A DNA stretch of 48,050 bases from Acidobacteriota bacterium (GCA_017996395.1 JAGOHA010000013.1:1-48050); one strand, 5' to 3'. Counted from the stretch's first letter, positions 16,360-24,888 are shown. Made by a program: numbers and translations. Notes: a model not told the origin generated them from the letters alone.

Positions 16360-17117
16360 ACGCGCTCGCGGCCGAACTGGATCGGTGGGGTGAGGCCGGC
16401 CGCCGCGCGGCGCTCTGGTGGCGCGACGACGACGTCTCCGCCCCACGGCCGGAGCTGGACCGGATCCTGACCATCTCCCAAAGCCTTGCCATTCCCGTCA
16501 GCCTGTCGGTGATTCCGGCGGCCACCCAGCCAGGGCTGCTTGAGGCGACTGGCGATCCTGCCCTTTTGTCCATCTTTCAGCACGGCTGGGCGCACGTCAA
16601 CCACGAACCCGCCGGCGGCCAGTCGGAACTGGGCGACGGCCGCCCGGCGAACGTCGTCCTGGCCGAGCTGACGCGAGGTCGCGCCCGGCTGATGGAGCTG
16701 TTCGGCGCGGCGCGGGTGCCGCCGGTGCTGGTGCCGCCGTGGCACTCGCTCTCCCAGCGGGTGGCGGCGCGCCTGCCGGAGACAGGGATCCGCTGCGTGT
16801 CCATGCTGGCGGCGGGGCAGCACCTGCCGGAGATCGCTCCCGGTGTCGCCCTCATCTGCGCAAACGTGGACCTGGTGCGATGGCGCAACGCGCCCGGCTT
16901 CGTCGGCGCGCCGGAGGCCGTGCGGCGGCTCCTCGGCGCCTTGCGCGCCCGGCGGCTGGGCCTGATCGACGGCGCGACACCCGTCGGCCTGCTGACCCAC
17001 CACTGGGCCCTGGACGCCGACGCCGGCCGGTTTCTGGAAGCCCTGGGGCGACTGGTGAATGACCACCCGGCCGCCCGCTGGATCCGTCCCTCCTGGCCGG
17101 ACGCGCCGGCGGCCTGA
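16356..17117 (+). CDS. Polysaccharide deacetylase-like (NodB-homology) protein
   Basis: 253 residues from GTG 16356, which overlaps the preceding stop (GTGA), so it is probably translationally coupled. NodB-type signatures: ALWWRDDDVSAP (catalytic base and metal Asp), IPVSLSVIP, the metal-binding FQHGWAHVNHEP (H-x3-H), and VPPWHSLSQRVAARLPETG, followed by a late His pair in LLTHHWALD. The family removes N- or O-acetyl groups from polysaccharides. There is no signal peptide, so it would act on a cytoplasmic lipid-linked or nucleotide sugar unless exported otherwise. It converges on the methyltransferase gene with 26 bases between stops. Confidence 0.82.
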   Translation: MNALAAELDRWGEAGRRAALWWRDDDVSAPRPELDRILTISQSLAIPVSLSVIPAATQPGLLEATGDPALLSIFQHGWAHVNHEPAGGQSELGDGRPANVVLAELTRGRARLMELFGAARVPPVLVPPWHSLSQRVAARLPETGIRCVSMLAAGQHLPEIAPGVALICANVDLVRWRNAPGFVGAPEAVRRLLGALRARRLGLIDGATPVGLLTHHWALDADAGRFLEALGRLVNDHPAARWIRPSWPDAPAA

Positions 17118-17143
17118 GCGCGCGCATCGATCCGACAGGCTGG

Positions 17144-17770
17144 TCAACCGAACACGTACAGCCGCTGCGCGTTCGGGTAGTCGACCAGGCACACCGCTCC
17201 CCGTTCCAACAGGAAGCGATGGGCGTACGGGGTCTTCCCCTGCGCGTCCAATGCGTCCAGCTGGAAGTGGAAGTAGCGCTGCACGTTCGCGTCGTCGAGC
17301 AGCACCACGGCGCCGGGACCGAGTTTGTCGTGCGCCGCCCGGATCTCGGCGAGCTGGTGCCCCCGGGACGTTTCGCCGCACTCGGGGGAGAAATCGTACG
17401 AGTCGAGGTAAAGAAAATCGATGATCCCCTGAAACGCCGACAGAAAGGCGACGGAATCGCCCACTGTGTACCGGATGTGGGCGGCGTACGCGCCGGTCAG
17501 CTCCCGGCACCGCTGCATCTTGTCGGCATCGATGTCCACCGTGTGCAGCACGGCGTGATGCCGCTCCGCCAGCGCGCCGAAGATGGTCGTGGACATCCCG
17601 TGCGCGCTCAGGAGGCGGTTGGACTGGCACCCGGTTTCCACCAGGATCGCCGGCGGACGGCGGGCCAGCAGCGCCACCACCCGGCGGACGGTGCCGTGGC
17701 GGTGGTCCAGACACCCCTCCGCTCCGGGGAGGGTGCCGGTCCGCAGGAGCGTGTCGAGGTCGATTCGCAC
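17144..17770 (-). CDS. Class I SAM-dependent methyltransferase
   Basis: 208 residues from GTG 17770, chosen for its AGGAGG site six bases upstream. The fold is shown by ILVETGCQSNR (motif I position), HTVDIDADKMQRC (acidic residue binding SAM ribose), YTVGDSVAFLSAF, IDFLYLDSYDFSPECGE and LGPGAVVLLDDAN. It resembles the Methyltransf_24 group found in glycan and natural-product clusters. The substrate is not evident. The gene is single and faces the deacetylase. Its start is divergent from the twin-arginine-like protein, with a strong promoter for the latter between them. Confidence 0.75.
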   Translation of the reverse strand: MRIDLDTLLRTGTLPGAEGCLDHRHGTVRRVVALLARRPPAILVETGCQSNRLLSAHGMSTTIFGALAERHHAVLHTVDIDADKMQRCRELTGAYAAHIRYTVGDSVAFLSAFQGIIDFLYLDSYDFSPECGETSRGHQLAEIRAAHDKLGPGAVVLLDDANVQRYFHFQLDALDAQGKTPYAHRFLLERGAVCLVDYPNAQRLYVFG

Positions 17771-17822
17771 CGCGGTCCTCCTGTACCGAGACCGGATCGG
17801 ATTATAACCCCGGGCCAAAGGT

Positions 17823-17850
17823 TTGACAAACTGACCGCAACTGTGATAAT
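17823..17850 (+). promoter_or_regulatory. Strong sigma70-like promoter
   Basis: Perfect TTGACA (17823-17828), 16-base spacer, TG-T-GATAAT extended -10 (GATAAT 17845-17850). It is the closest match to consensus seen in the window and drives the gene at 17900. Confidence 0.75.
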
Positions 17851-17899
17851 AGTGGAGAGAATTTTCCTTCCATGTAATCGAATCGGGCCTGGAGGCATC

Positions 17900-18433
17900 A
17901 TGGCCGACGAACACGATGGACTCCCCGAATCGAGTGCCGACCTGGGGGCCGGCCGGCGGCGGCTGCTCCGGACGCTGGTGGCCGCCGGCGGCGCGGCGGC
18001 GGCGCTCAAGGTGCTGCCCCGCGAATGGACCCGGCCGGTGGTGGAGATGGTCGAACTGCCCGTCCACGCGCAGGGTTCCCTGGATATGATCCTGCTTACC
18101 AATCTGAGGATCCTCACGCCGCCGAAGCGCGCCGGCGAGCAGCCGCTGTTCGACCGGATGGCCGCCTTCGACTACGAGGACCCGGCCAGCGGCGTGACGG
18201 ACTCCGCCAGCCTGTACGTCTCGGTCTCGCCCTGCGGCGAGCTCATCTTCAACGGCACCCCCATCAGCGGCGTTCCCGGCGCCTTCCGGAGCGGGACAGC
18301 CTCGGTGGGCAACGTGTCGTTCCCGTTCTCGTTCAACTGCAGCATCATCAACTCGACGATGAGCGTGCGGATGGGGGTGGGATCGCGGAACAGCAACGAG
18401 TTGATCGGTTATCTGTTCGATCTGCCAACCTAG
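17900..18433 (+). CDS. Small exported protein with twin-arginine-like leader and W-T-x-P-V-V motif
   Basis: 177 residues. The N-terminus has GRRRLLRTL before a short Ala/Gly-rich hydrophobic stretch, like a Tat signal. Next comes EWTRPVVEMVELPVHAQGS (about residues 42-60). Similar W-x-x-P-V-V segments ending in L-P-x-H-A-Q are, to my recollection, a recurring feature of small proteins in Acidobacteriota and allies. The remaining ~115 residues look like a beta-rich domain with two Cys (VSPCGEL, FNCSII). The function is unknown. It has the strongest promoter in the window and a hairpin behind it, so high expression is likely. The glycosyltransferase fusion follows downstream. Confidence 0.72.
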   Translation: MADEHDGLPESSADLGAGRRRLLRTLVAAGGAAAALKVLPREWTRPVVEMVELPVHAQGSLDMILLTNLRILTPPKRAGEQPLFDRMAAFDYEDPASGVTDSASLYVSVSPCGELIFNGTPISGVPGAFRSGTASVGNVSFPFSFNCSIINSTMSVRMGVGSRNSNELIGYLFDLPT

Positions 18434-18470
18434 TCCTTTCGCGGTTCCCTCCGACGGGAAGCGCCCCGCC

Positions 18471-18493
18471 GCCCGGCCGACCGCTGGCCGGGC
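18471..18493 (+). terminator. Hairpin between the small exported protein and the glycosyltransferase
   Basis: GCCCGGCC (18471-18478), 7-base loop, GGCCGGGC (18486-18493), followed by a weak T-containing stretch. It may terminate or attenuate transcription into the long glycosyltransferase gene. Confidence 0.5.
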
Positions 18494-18515
18494 GCATCGT
18501 TTCCGCCGACCGATC

Positions 18516-21500
18516 ATGGCCAACATCGTCATCTACACTTCCGGCACCCTGGGCGACCACCTCCCCTTCATCGCCCTGGGACGGGCGCTGGCCGACCGGG
18601 GCCACGGGGTGCGCCTGGCGATCAACCAGGCCATGCACGCGTACGCCCGCCGCGCCGGCCTGGATGCCGTCGCTCTGACGGACATCGAGCGCGGTCCCGA
18701 GGAGGCCCGGGCCAACGCCTGGGCCTGGGACCACTGGAACCACCCCGACCCGGTCGCCCACCCCAACGCCCGCTTCATGGAGCCCGAGGCGCTCGTGCTC
18801 CAGGTCCGGGAGCTGGCCGAGTTGTGCCGGGGAGCGGACCTGCTGCTGGCCACCTCGATCCGGGTGCAGGGCCTGCTCGCGCACGCCGCGACGGGCATTC
18901 CCTGGCTCACCCTCTCCGTGAACCCGTACACGTTCTGGCAGCCGGCCCTGGACGAGGAACGGGCCGTCTGCGAACAGGCGCGGCTCAAGGAGCACGGCAT
19001 CCTCAGCGACATGATCACCTGCGTGCTGGACCGGTTGGGCGTGGCGAAGCCGCCGCCCCCGTTCGGCCCCGGCTGGATGTTCGCCCGCCACGTCATCCTG
19101 GGGAGCAGCCCCTGGTTCAGCCGCCCGGACCTGAACCAGCTCCAGCCCCGCGCCAGCCTCGAGCAGACCGGTTTCTGGTTCTTCGAGGATCCGGCGTGGT
19201 CCGGCTGGGAACCGGACGACGCGCTGCGGGAGTTCTGCGCGCGCGGGCCGTTGGTGCTGGCGTTCAGCAGCCAGCCGCTGGAGGATCCGCGCGCCATCCT
19301 GGCCGCCCACGTGGCGGCGGCCGGCCGCCTGGGCCGGCCCCTCCTCGTCCAGCGGGGCTGGACCGGCTTCTCCGACGGCGACCTACCCCCCGGCACCGAC
19401 CGCCGGGCGGTGCGGTTCGCCGACGACCTGCCCCACGACTGGCTCTTCGCCCGCGCCGCCGCCGCCATCCAGCACGGCGGCATCGGCTCCATCGCCCGGG
19501 CGCTGCGGCAGGGCTGTCCCCTGCTCATCGAACCGTTCGGCAACGATCAGGTGTACAACGCCAGCCGCGTGGCGGACCTGGGCGCGGGCGCGGCCATGCA
19601 CCCCTTCCGGATGACCGCCGACGGACTGGCCGCGGTGCTCCGGGACAAGGTGCTGACCCCGTCAGCCCGCGACCGGGCCCGCGCGCTGGGCGCCCGGATC
19701 GGCGCGGAAGACGGCCTGGCCACGGCCTGCCGCCTCATCGAAACCTACCTGGCCCGGCCCGAGCCGGCGGTCGGCGATCCGAAAGCATCCGCCGCGCCGC
19801 TGGCCAATCCCCACCCGCCGCCCGTCCACGCCTTCGGCCGCGCGCCGGCTGCCGCCGGCGACCGGACGGCTGAATCGCCGCCGCCGGCCATTCCCCGGAT
19901 CATCCACCAGACCTGGCGGGACGCCGCCGTGCCGGCGGCACTGGCCGCCTTCCAGCGCACCTGGCAGATCCATCACCCCGGCTGGACCCTCCACCTCTGG
20001 ACGGATCCGGACAACCGCGAGCTCATCCGCCGGCACTATCCCTGGTTCCTGCCCGTCTACGACGCCTACCCCGAACCGATCATGCGCGCGGACGCGGCGC
20101 GCTACTTCATCCTCCACCGCTACGGCGGCGTTTATGCGGACCTGGATTTCGAGTGCCTGCGGTCGCAGGCGCCGCTGCTGGCGGACCATGCCGTCGTCCT
20201 CGGCCTGGAGCCCGCGACGCATCGGGACCGGCCCCAGGCCCGGGAGCGCAAGCTGGACCGGATCGTGGCCAACGCCTGGATGGCGTCGGTGCCCGGCCAT
20301 CCATTCTGGGAGCACGTGTTCGCCAAACTGGCCGTCTTCTGCCGCTGTTCCGGCCCGTTGGACGCCACGGGGCCGTTCTTCCTGACCCGCGCCTTCGAAT
20401 CCTTCCCGGCGCCGGAGTCGATCCGGCTCGTGCCCCCCGAACTGCTGTATCCCATCGACAATGAGACCGCCTGGGCCGACCTGCCGCCGGAGGCACAGGA
20501 CCGGGTGCGGCGGACGGCGTACGGGATCCACCACTGGCGGGGCGGCTGGTGGCGGCAGAAGGCGAAGCCGCCGGCGCCGCCGCTGGCGGTGACGCTGCTG
20601 GTCAACGGAGACCGTCAGGCCGCCGTCCGGCTGGCGGCGGAACCGGGCCGGGCGGCCTTGCGCCGCGCGACCGAGCCGCCCCGGGTGTCGTGCCTCATGG
20701 TGACGAAAAACCGGCCGCCGCTGGCCTGGCGGGCGGTGCAGTGCTTTTGGCAGCAGAGCTGGCCCCAGCGCGAGCTGGTGATCTTGGATGACGGGGAGGA
20801 CGACACCCTGGCCCGGTGGATCGCGGCGGCGGCGGACCCGCGTATCGTCCACCGGCGGCTCCCCGCCGGCACCATGACCCTGGGCGCCTTGCGCAACCTG
20901 GCTGTGGCGACCGCCACAGGCGATTACCTCGCCCAGTGGGATGACGACGACCTGTCGGCCCCCGACCGGCTGGAGCTCCAGCTAGCGGTTGTCCTGGCGC
21001 TCCGCACGGACGCCTGCCTCCTGGAGCGCCAGTCCATCTGGTGGCCTGACCAGCGCCGCCTGGCGGTGTCGTGCGCCCGGCTGTGGGAAGGCTCGATGCT
21101 GTGCGCCCGGGCGAGCCTGCCGCCGTACCCGGATCAGGCGAAAGGGGAGGACACGCCGGCCGTGGAACGCGTCGTCCGCGAGGGCCGCGTCGCCCTGCTC
21201 GACCGGCCGGACCTGTTCGTCTACGTGTTCCACGGCGCCAACACCTTTGAGGCCGCCCACTGGGACGCGCACTGGCGGGCAGCGGGCGAGCGGTTCGACG
21301 GCGAGATCTACGAGCCGATGCTGGCGGAGCTCGGGCACCGCCTCCGGCTCGACCTGCTGGGCGAACCCAATCCGCCGGCTGCACCCCCCGGCAGACAAAC
21401 CGCCGAGTCGGCGCCGGCAGTGCCGCAGCCGCAGCCCGCCGAGCCGGCCTCCGCCTCGCCCGCCACGCAGTCTGTGCCGGCGGAGACATCACCGCCCGGC

Positions 21501-22286
21501 CGGCCCCGGCGCGGCGGCGCGCCGCCCCGCGTCCTGATCCTGATCCCGGTGAAGGACGCCGAGCCGTTCCTGCCGCGGCTGGTGGCGAACCTGGCGGAGC
21601 TGACGTACCCGCACGCGAAGTTGTCCGTTGCCTTCCTGGAAAGCGACAGCCGCGACGGCACCGCCGACTGGCTTCGCCGGCGCCTGCCGGCGCTGCAGAC
21701 GGAGTTTGCCCGCGCCCTGCTCTTCCGGCGGCATTTTCACTACCGCTCCGACCAGCCCCGCTGGGAGCCCGGCCAGCAGTACCGGCGGCGGTCGGTCCTG
21801 GCCCGCAGCCGCAACTATCTGCTGGCCCGCGCGCTGGCGGACGAGGAGTGGGTGCTGTGGATCGACGCCGACGTGGCCGCGTGGCCGGCGGACGTCATCG
21901 AACAGCTCCTCGCCGCGGACCGGGACATCGTCGTGCCCCACTGCCTCGCGCTGGACACCCGCGAGACCTTCGACCTCAACACCTTCAAGCTCAAGCCGGG
22001 CGCCGAAGCCCTCGATTGGTCGCCCTACCTCCTGGACGGCATCCTGCAGCCGCCCAAGGGATTCGGCCGGCTGTACCTGTCCGAACTCCGGCAGCACCCG
22101 TGCGTGGAGGTGGACGGCGTGGGCGGCACCATGCTGCTCATCCGGGCGGACCTTCACCGCGAAGGGCTGGTGTTCCCTGCCACGAGCTACAAGGGCCACA
22201 TCGAAACCGAGGGCCTGGCTGTTCTGGCGCGCGACATGGGTCACCGCTGCTGGGCGCTGCCCAACCTGGAAATCCTGCATCCGTGA
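18516..22286 (+). CDS. Four-module glycosyltransferase fusion (GT1 / DXD GT32-like / GT2 / Anp1-like)
   Basis: 1256 residues without stops. Module 1 (about 1-415) is a GT1 UDP-glycosyltransferase: GTLGDHLPFIALGRALADRG at the start, and IQHGGIGSIARALRQGCPLL in the nucleotide site. Module 2 (about 455-690) is a DXD sugar transferase: IPRIIHQTWRD, RADAARYFILHRYGG, YADLDFECL. Module 3 (about 718-945) is a GT2 transferase: RVSCLMVTKNRPP, ELVILDDGEDD, YLAQWDDDDLSAP. After a Pro/Ala linker, module 4 (about 1002-1256) resembles the Anp1 family: RVLILIPVKDAEPFLPRLV, FLESDSRDGTADW, LWIDADVAAWP and a late GGTMLLIRADLH. There are no membrane helices. It probably builds or extends a glycan in the cytoplasm. 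The 177-bp tandem repeat begins just after the stop. Confidence 0.85.
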   Translation: MANIVIYTSGTLGDHLPFIALGRALADRGHGVRLAINQAMHAYARRAGLDAVALTDIERGPEEARANAWAWDHWNHPDPVAHPNARFMEPEALVLQVRELAELCRGADLLLATSIRVQGLLAHAATGIPWLTLSVNPYTFWQPALDEERAVCEQARLKEHGILSDMITCVLDRLGVAKPPPPFGPGWMFARHVILGSSPWFSRPDLNQLQPRASLEQTGFWFFEDPAWSGWEPDDALREFCARGPLVLAFSSQPLEDPRAILAAHVAAAGRLGRPLLVQRGWTGFSDGDLPPGTDRRAVRFADDLPHDWLFARAAAAIQHGGIGSIARALRQGCPLLIEPFGNDQVYNASRVADLGAGAAMHPFRMTADGLAAVLRDKVLTPSARDRARALGARIGAEDGLATACRLIETYLARPEPAVGDPKASAAPLANPHPPPVHAFGRAPAAAGDRTAESPPPAIPRIIHQTWRDAAVPAALAAFQRTWQIHHPGWTLHLWTDPDNRELIRRHYPWFLPVYDAYPEPIMRADAARYFILHRYGGVYADLDFECLRSQAPLLADHAVVLGLEPATHRDRPQARERKLDRIVANAWMASVPGHPFWEHVFAKLAVFCRCSGPLDATGPFFLTRAFESFPAPESIRLVPPELLYPIDNETAWADLPPEAQDRVRRTAYGIHHWRGGWWRQKAKPPAPPLAVTLLVNGDRQAAVRLAAEPGRAALRRATEPPRVSCLMVTKNRPPLAWRAVQCFWQQSWPQRELVILDDGEDDTLARWIAAAADPRIVHRRLPAGTMTLGALRNLAVATATGDYLAQWDDDDLSAPDRLELQLAVVLALRTDACLLERQSIWWPDQRRLAVSCARLWEGSMLCARASLPPYPDQAKGEDTPAVERVVREGRVALLDRPDLFVYVFHGANTFEAAHWDAHWRAAGERFDGEIYEPMLAELGHRLRLDLLGEPNPPAAPPGRQTAESAPAVPQPQPAEPASASPATQSVPAETSPPGRPRRGGAPPRVLILIPVKDAEPFLPRLVANLAELTYPHAKLSVAFLESDSRDGTADWLRRRLPALQTEFARALLFRRHFHYRSDQPRWEPGQQYRRRSVLARSRNYLLARALADEEWVLWIDADVAAWPADVIEQLLAADRDIVVPHCLALDTRETFDLNTFKLKPGAEALDWSPYLLDGILQPPKGFGRLYLSELRQHPCVEVDGVGGTMLLIRADLHREGLVFPATSYKGHIETEGLAVLARDMGHRCWALPNLEILHP

Positions 22287-22290
22287 CGAA

Positions 22291-22644
22291 TCCGGAACGA
22301 CTGCTGATCACGCAAAGACGCCAAGACGCCAAGCAGGGCTTTGGTTATTGATCAGACCCTTGAGAATTCTCTGCGCCTTCGCGTCGTGGCGGTGTGATTG
22401 AGGTAGGGAGCGCTCGGTCAGGCTCGGGCGGGAGGCTCCGCCCACAACCGTTCGCCGTGCTCGCCCAACCGGAATGACTGCTGCTCACGCAAAGACGCCA
22501 AGACGCAAAGCAGGGATTGGGTTTTAGATCGGACTCTTGAGAATTCTCCGCGCCTCGGCGTCGTGGCGGTGTGATTGAGGAAGGGAGCGCTCGGTCAGGC
22601 TCGGGCGGGAGGCTCCGCCCACAACCGTTCGCCGTGCTCGCTCA
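22291..22644. repeat. 177-bp direct tandem duplication including the 3' end of the HprK-like gene
   Basis: Unit 1 is 22291-22467 and unit 2 is 22468-22644, with about 15 mismatches by eye and no gaps. Unit 2 contains the last ~17 codons of the HprK-like gene (from 22595); unit 1 carries the same segment with one mismatch as an orphan copy. Each unit has an arm CACGCAAAGACGCCAAGACG and a roughly complementary arm near GCGTCGTGGCGG, so each can fold as a long imperfect hairpin. Confidence 0.9.
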
Positions 22645-23455
22645 ACTGGGCGCAGCCGCCATATATCAATTGATAGGCGGGAATGCGCTCGGCCAGACGG
22701 ACGGTGTCGGCCAACCCGTGGTCCGGCAGGTTCCGGGCGTTGACCAGGCAGCCCATCAACCGCACGGCGGCCCGGGCGGGCGACAGCGGCTGGAACGAGC
22801 AGTCGCTGTCCGCCCGGTAGCTGGTGAAGATGATCCGCGCCAGCGGCGCCGGTCCCGGACCGGAGCCTCGCAGCATGGACGGGGCGACCATGGCGCCGTG
22901 GGGCGTCACCATGATGCCGGCGCCGGGGGCGCTGAAATCCAGGCGGGGCGCGAACAGGCGGAGGGAGGCTCCCTTCAGGCTCAGGGGGCGGGGCAGCCCG
23001 CACAGCGCCGGTCCGTCGGCCCACACGGCGACCAGTTCATCGGAGTGGTACGCCCACCCCTGCAGCGCCAGCCAGCCGGCCAGCGTGGACTTGCCGGCCG
23101 CGGTCCCGCCGGGGAAGATCACCCCCCGCGCCTGCCAGCTCAGGGCGGCGGCGTGGAACACCGGCGCCGCCGAAGCCCCGTCCGCAAGAGCCGTGCAGAC
23201 GCCCCGCAGCAACTGGTCCGCCAGCCAGCCGCGGTCGTCGCTCGCGGTGAGGCGCCGCCGGCCCTGAAAGAGGGCCAGCTCGCCGGTGGCCGGATCCTCA
23301 CTCAGGCGGAAGACGGTTGCGGCCGCCGAACAGTCACCACCCAGGGGAAGTGCCGCACAGATGAAGTCGGCGATGGCGCCGGCCGCCGGCCCCAACGCCT
23401 CGACATCGACGGCGCCGCCGGCGAAGCGGATGGCGTATCGGCTGGCGGCGCTCAT
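22595..23455 (-). CDS. HprK-like kinase (HPr-kinase-related P-loop protein)
   Basis: 286 residues from ATG 23455, whose ATGA overlaps the stop of the PqqD-like gene. The C-terminal half has the HprK-type nucleotide site: VFHAAALSWQARGVIFPGG leading into Walker A G-G-T-A-A-G-K-S (about residues 116-123), then AYHSDELVAVW with the acidic residue. The N-terminal ~100 residues are variable. Genuine HPr kinases phosphorylate Ser46 of HPr, but this lacks the typical N-terminal domain and sits with PqqD-like and nucleotidyltransferase genes. Such kinases in lasso-peptide clusters phosphorylate precursor peptides. The target here is unknown. Its 3' end is duplicated downstream. Confidence 0.82.
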   Translation of the reverse strand: MSAASRYAIRFAGGAVDVEALGPAAGAIADFICAALPLGGDCSAAATVFRLSEDPATGELALFQGRRRLTASDDRGWLADQLLRGVCTALADGASAAPVFHAAALSWQARGVIFPGGTAAGKSTLAGWLALQGWAYHSDELVAVWADGPALCGLPRPLSLKGASLRLFAPRLDFSAPGAGIMVTPHGAMVAPSMLRGSGPGPAPLARIIFTSYRADSDCSFQPLSPARAAVRLMGCLVNARNLPDHGLADTVRLAERIPAYQLIYGGCAQLSEHGERLWAEPPARA

Positions 23456-23715
23456 ACCCACTCGATGGCGCCGCAGTCGGCCAGCGTGGCCACGGTCGCC
23501 TCCACGTCGGCGCCGATGACGCCGGCCGCTTCGGGATAGGCCGCCTCAAGCTCCGCGATGATCTCCGCCACGGTGCGCGTGCCGTCGCTCAGATGCCAGA
23601 TGAGCAGCGCCGTGGGATTGCAGTAGAGCACCCGGCTATCGCCGGGAAAATACAGGACCGCCTCATCGCCGATGGGTTCCAGGCGGTAGCCGGGCGCGGG
23701 TCGGGGTCGGTTCAT
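23452..23715 (-). CDS. PqqD-like peptide-binding protein
   Basis: 87 residues. The PqqD outline is clear: RLEPIGDEAVLYFPGDSRVL strands, the N-P-T-A-L-L-I-W-H-L-S-D-G helix with the conserved aromatic/Leu pattern, T-V-A-E-I-I-A-E-L, and a final ADVEATVATLADCGAIEWV. PqqD domains bind leader peptides of ribosomally made peptides and present them to modifying enzymes. Its start lies six bases past the nucleotidyltransferase stop, with GAGGTGA overlapping that stop, and its own stop overlaps the kinase start. The gene is therefore the middle of a tightly coupled trio. No precursor peptide was recognised next to it. Confidence 0.88.
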   Translation of the reverse strand: MNRPRPAPGYRLEPIGDEAVLYFPGDSRVLYCNPTALLIWHLSDGTRTVAEIIAELEAAYPEAAGVIGADVEATVATLADCGAIEWV

Positions 23716-23721
23716 GAACGG

Positions 23722-24888
23722 TCACCTCGCGGGGGAATAGCGATACTGGCGGATCAGCTTATGCGCGACACCACCGACGATCCGGCCGGGGTGGCGGAAC
23801 CAACGGGTCCAGAGGAGCGACCCCTCGGGGCCAAGCCCGTAGTGGAGGCGCAACCACCACTCCGGCGGATGGAAGGTGTCCCAGAGAAAGAGACTCAGCC
23901 GGTCCCGGTCCGGCGAGGCCAGCGGGCGGGTGGGCCAGCCCCGGTAGCCCTCGCCCACGCCCCGGGGCCGGCGCCCGGCTTCCCGGACGCCCAACCGGTC
24001 GCGCAGGCCGGCGGACAGCGGAATCAGCTGATGGAGCAGGGCCAGCGTCGACCGGATGAAGGGCCGTCGGGCGCAGAGCGCCGCCCAGTCGATGTCCTCG
24101 GCATACCCCTCGGCGTAGCTGACGATGTCGGCGATCCAGATCAGGCGGGGCCGGATCACCTGGTCGGCCAGATGGCGGATGTTGACCAGATGCCAGCACA
24201 GGTGGAGGAGCATGGCCTCGTGCCCCAGCGTCCGGACGTCGGCACCGCCGGGCAGGGGGACGGGGCGCGGATCGGCCCACACGTTCCCGGTGTCGGGCGA
24301 TCGTTCGCCGGATTGCGCGAAGAGATCCATGTGCAGCTCGATCACCACCGGGGTGCCGCCAGCGATCCGGCGCACCGGCGGCGAATGGCGGTGCTCGGCC
24401 TGCCAGAGGGCGCCTGGGTTGGGAGGCAGGTCGCGATAGCCCAGTCCGCGGAGCGTCTCGAGCGCCGGCGCGAGCACGTCGGGGGGCACCAGCAGGTCCA
24501 GATCGCCCATGGGCCGCAGACCCGGTTCCGGATAGACCAGGTGGGCCAGCGCGGCGCCTTTGAGCATCAGCACGGGGATGCCGGCGCCCGCCAGGCTGTC
24601 CAGCGCTTCGCGAAGCGCCCCGAACCGCGCGGCGTTGGCGGCGCGGTGCTGCAGCGCCAGCCCCTGCAGCACCCGCTCCACGCGGGGCGGCGGCGCCCCG
24701 CCGGCCTGGCGGAGGAGGTGGAGCAGCAATGGCGCCATGCCCTGCGCCTCCGCCTGTTCGGCGACGCCCGCCCATTCCGGCATCCGGGCGGAGAAATCCC
24801 GGGCGGCATCCCGCAGCTCGCGGCGCCGCTCGGCGTCGCACGCCACGCGGGCGAACCGGCTCAGAAACAGATATACGGGATCGTCCAT
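23722..24888 (-). CDS. Nucleotidyltransferase family protein (NTP_transf_5-like)
   Basis: 388 residues from ATG 24888. The nucleotidyltransferase core is IPVLMLKGAALAHLVYP followed by LRPMGDLDLLVPP, where G-D-L-D-L-L is the metal-binding signature. A third acidic site is likely in VVIELHMDLF. A His/Trp-rich helical region follows (MLLHLCWHLVNIRHLADQV). Members occur with PqqD-like and HprK-like proteins, including in some lasso-peptide clusters (PadeN-type, from memory). They presumably transfer a nucleotide to a peptide, protein or sugar. It is the first gene of the minus-strand trio. The ribosome site is weak, so the exact start is less sure. Confidence 0.8.
   Translation of the reverse strand: MDDPVYLFLSRFARVACDAERRRELRDAARDFSARMPEWAGVAEQAEAQGMAPLLLHLLRQAGGAPPPRVERVLQGLALQHRAANAARFGALREALDSLAGAGIPVLMLKGAALAHLVYPEPGLRPMGDLDLLVPPDVLAPALETLRGLGYRDLPPNPGALWQAEHRHSPPVRRIAGGTPVVIELHMDLFAQSGERSPDTGNVWADPRPVPLPGGADVRTLGHEAMLLHLCWHLVNIRHLADQVIRPRLIWIADIVSYAEGYAEDIDWAALCARRPFIRSTLALLHQLIPLSAGLRDRLGVREAGRRPRGVGEGYRGWPTRPLASPDRDRLSLFLWDTFHPPEWWLRLHYGLGPEGSLLWTRWFRHPGRIVGGVAHKLIRQYRYSPAR

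Noticed and set aside
22291..22644. Insertion sequence or transposon remnant
   Set aside because: No transposase fragment, no terminal inverted repeats of IS type and no target duplication could be identified; it is a plain tandem duplication.
22595..24888. Complete lasso-peptide cluster
   Set aside because: Kinase, RRE-like and nucleotidyltransferase genes are present, but no asparagine-synthetase-like cyclase, no transglutaminase-like protease and no precursor were found.
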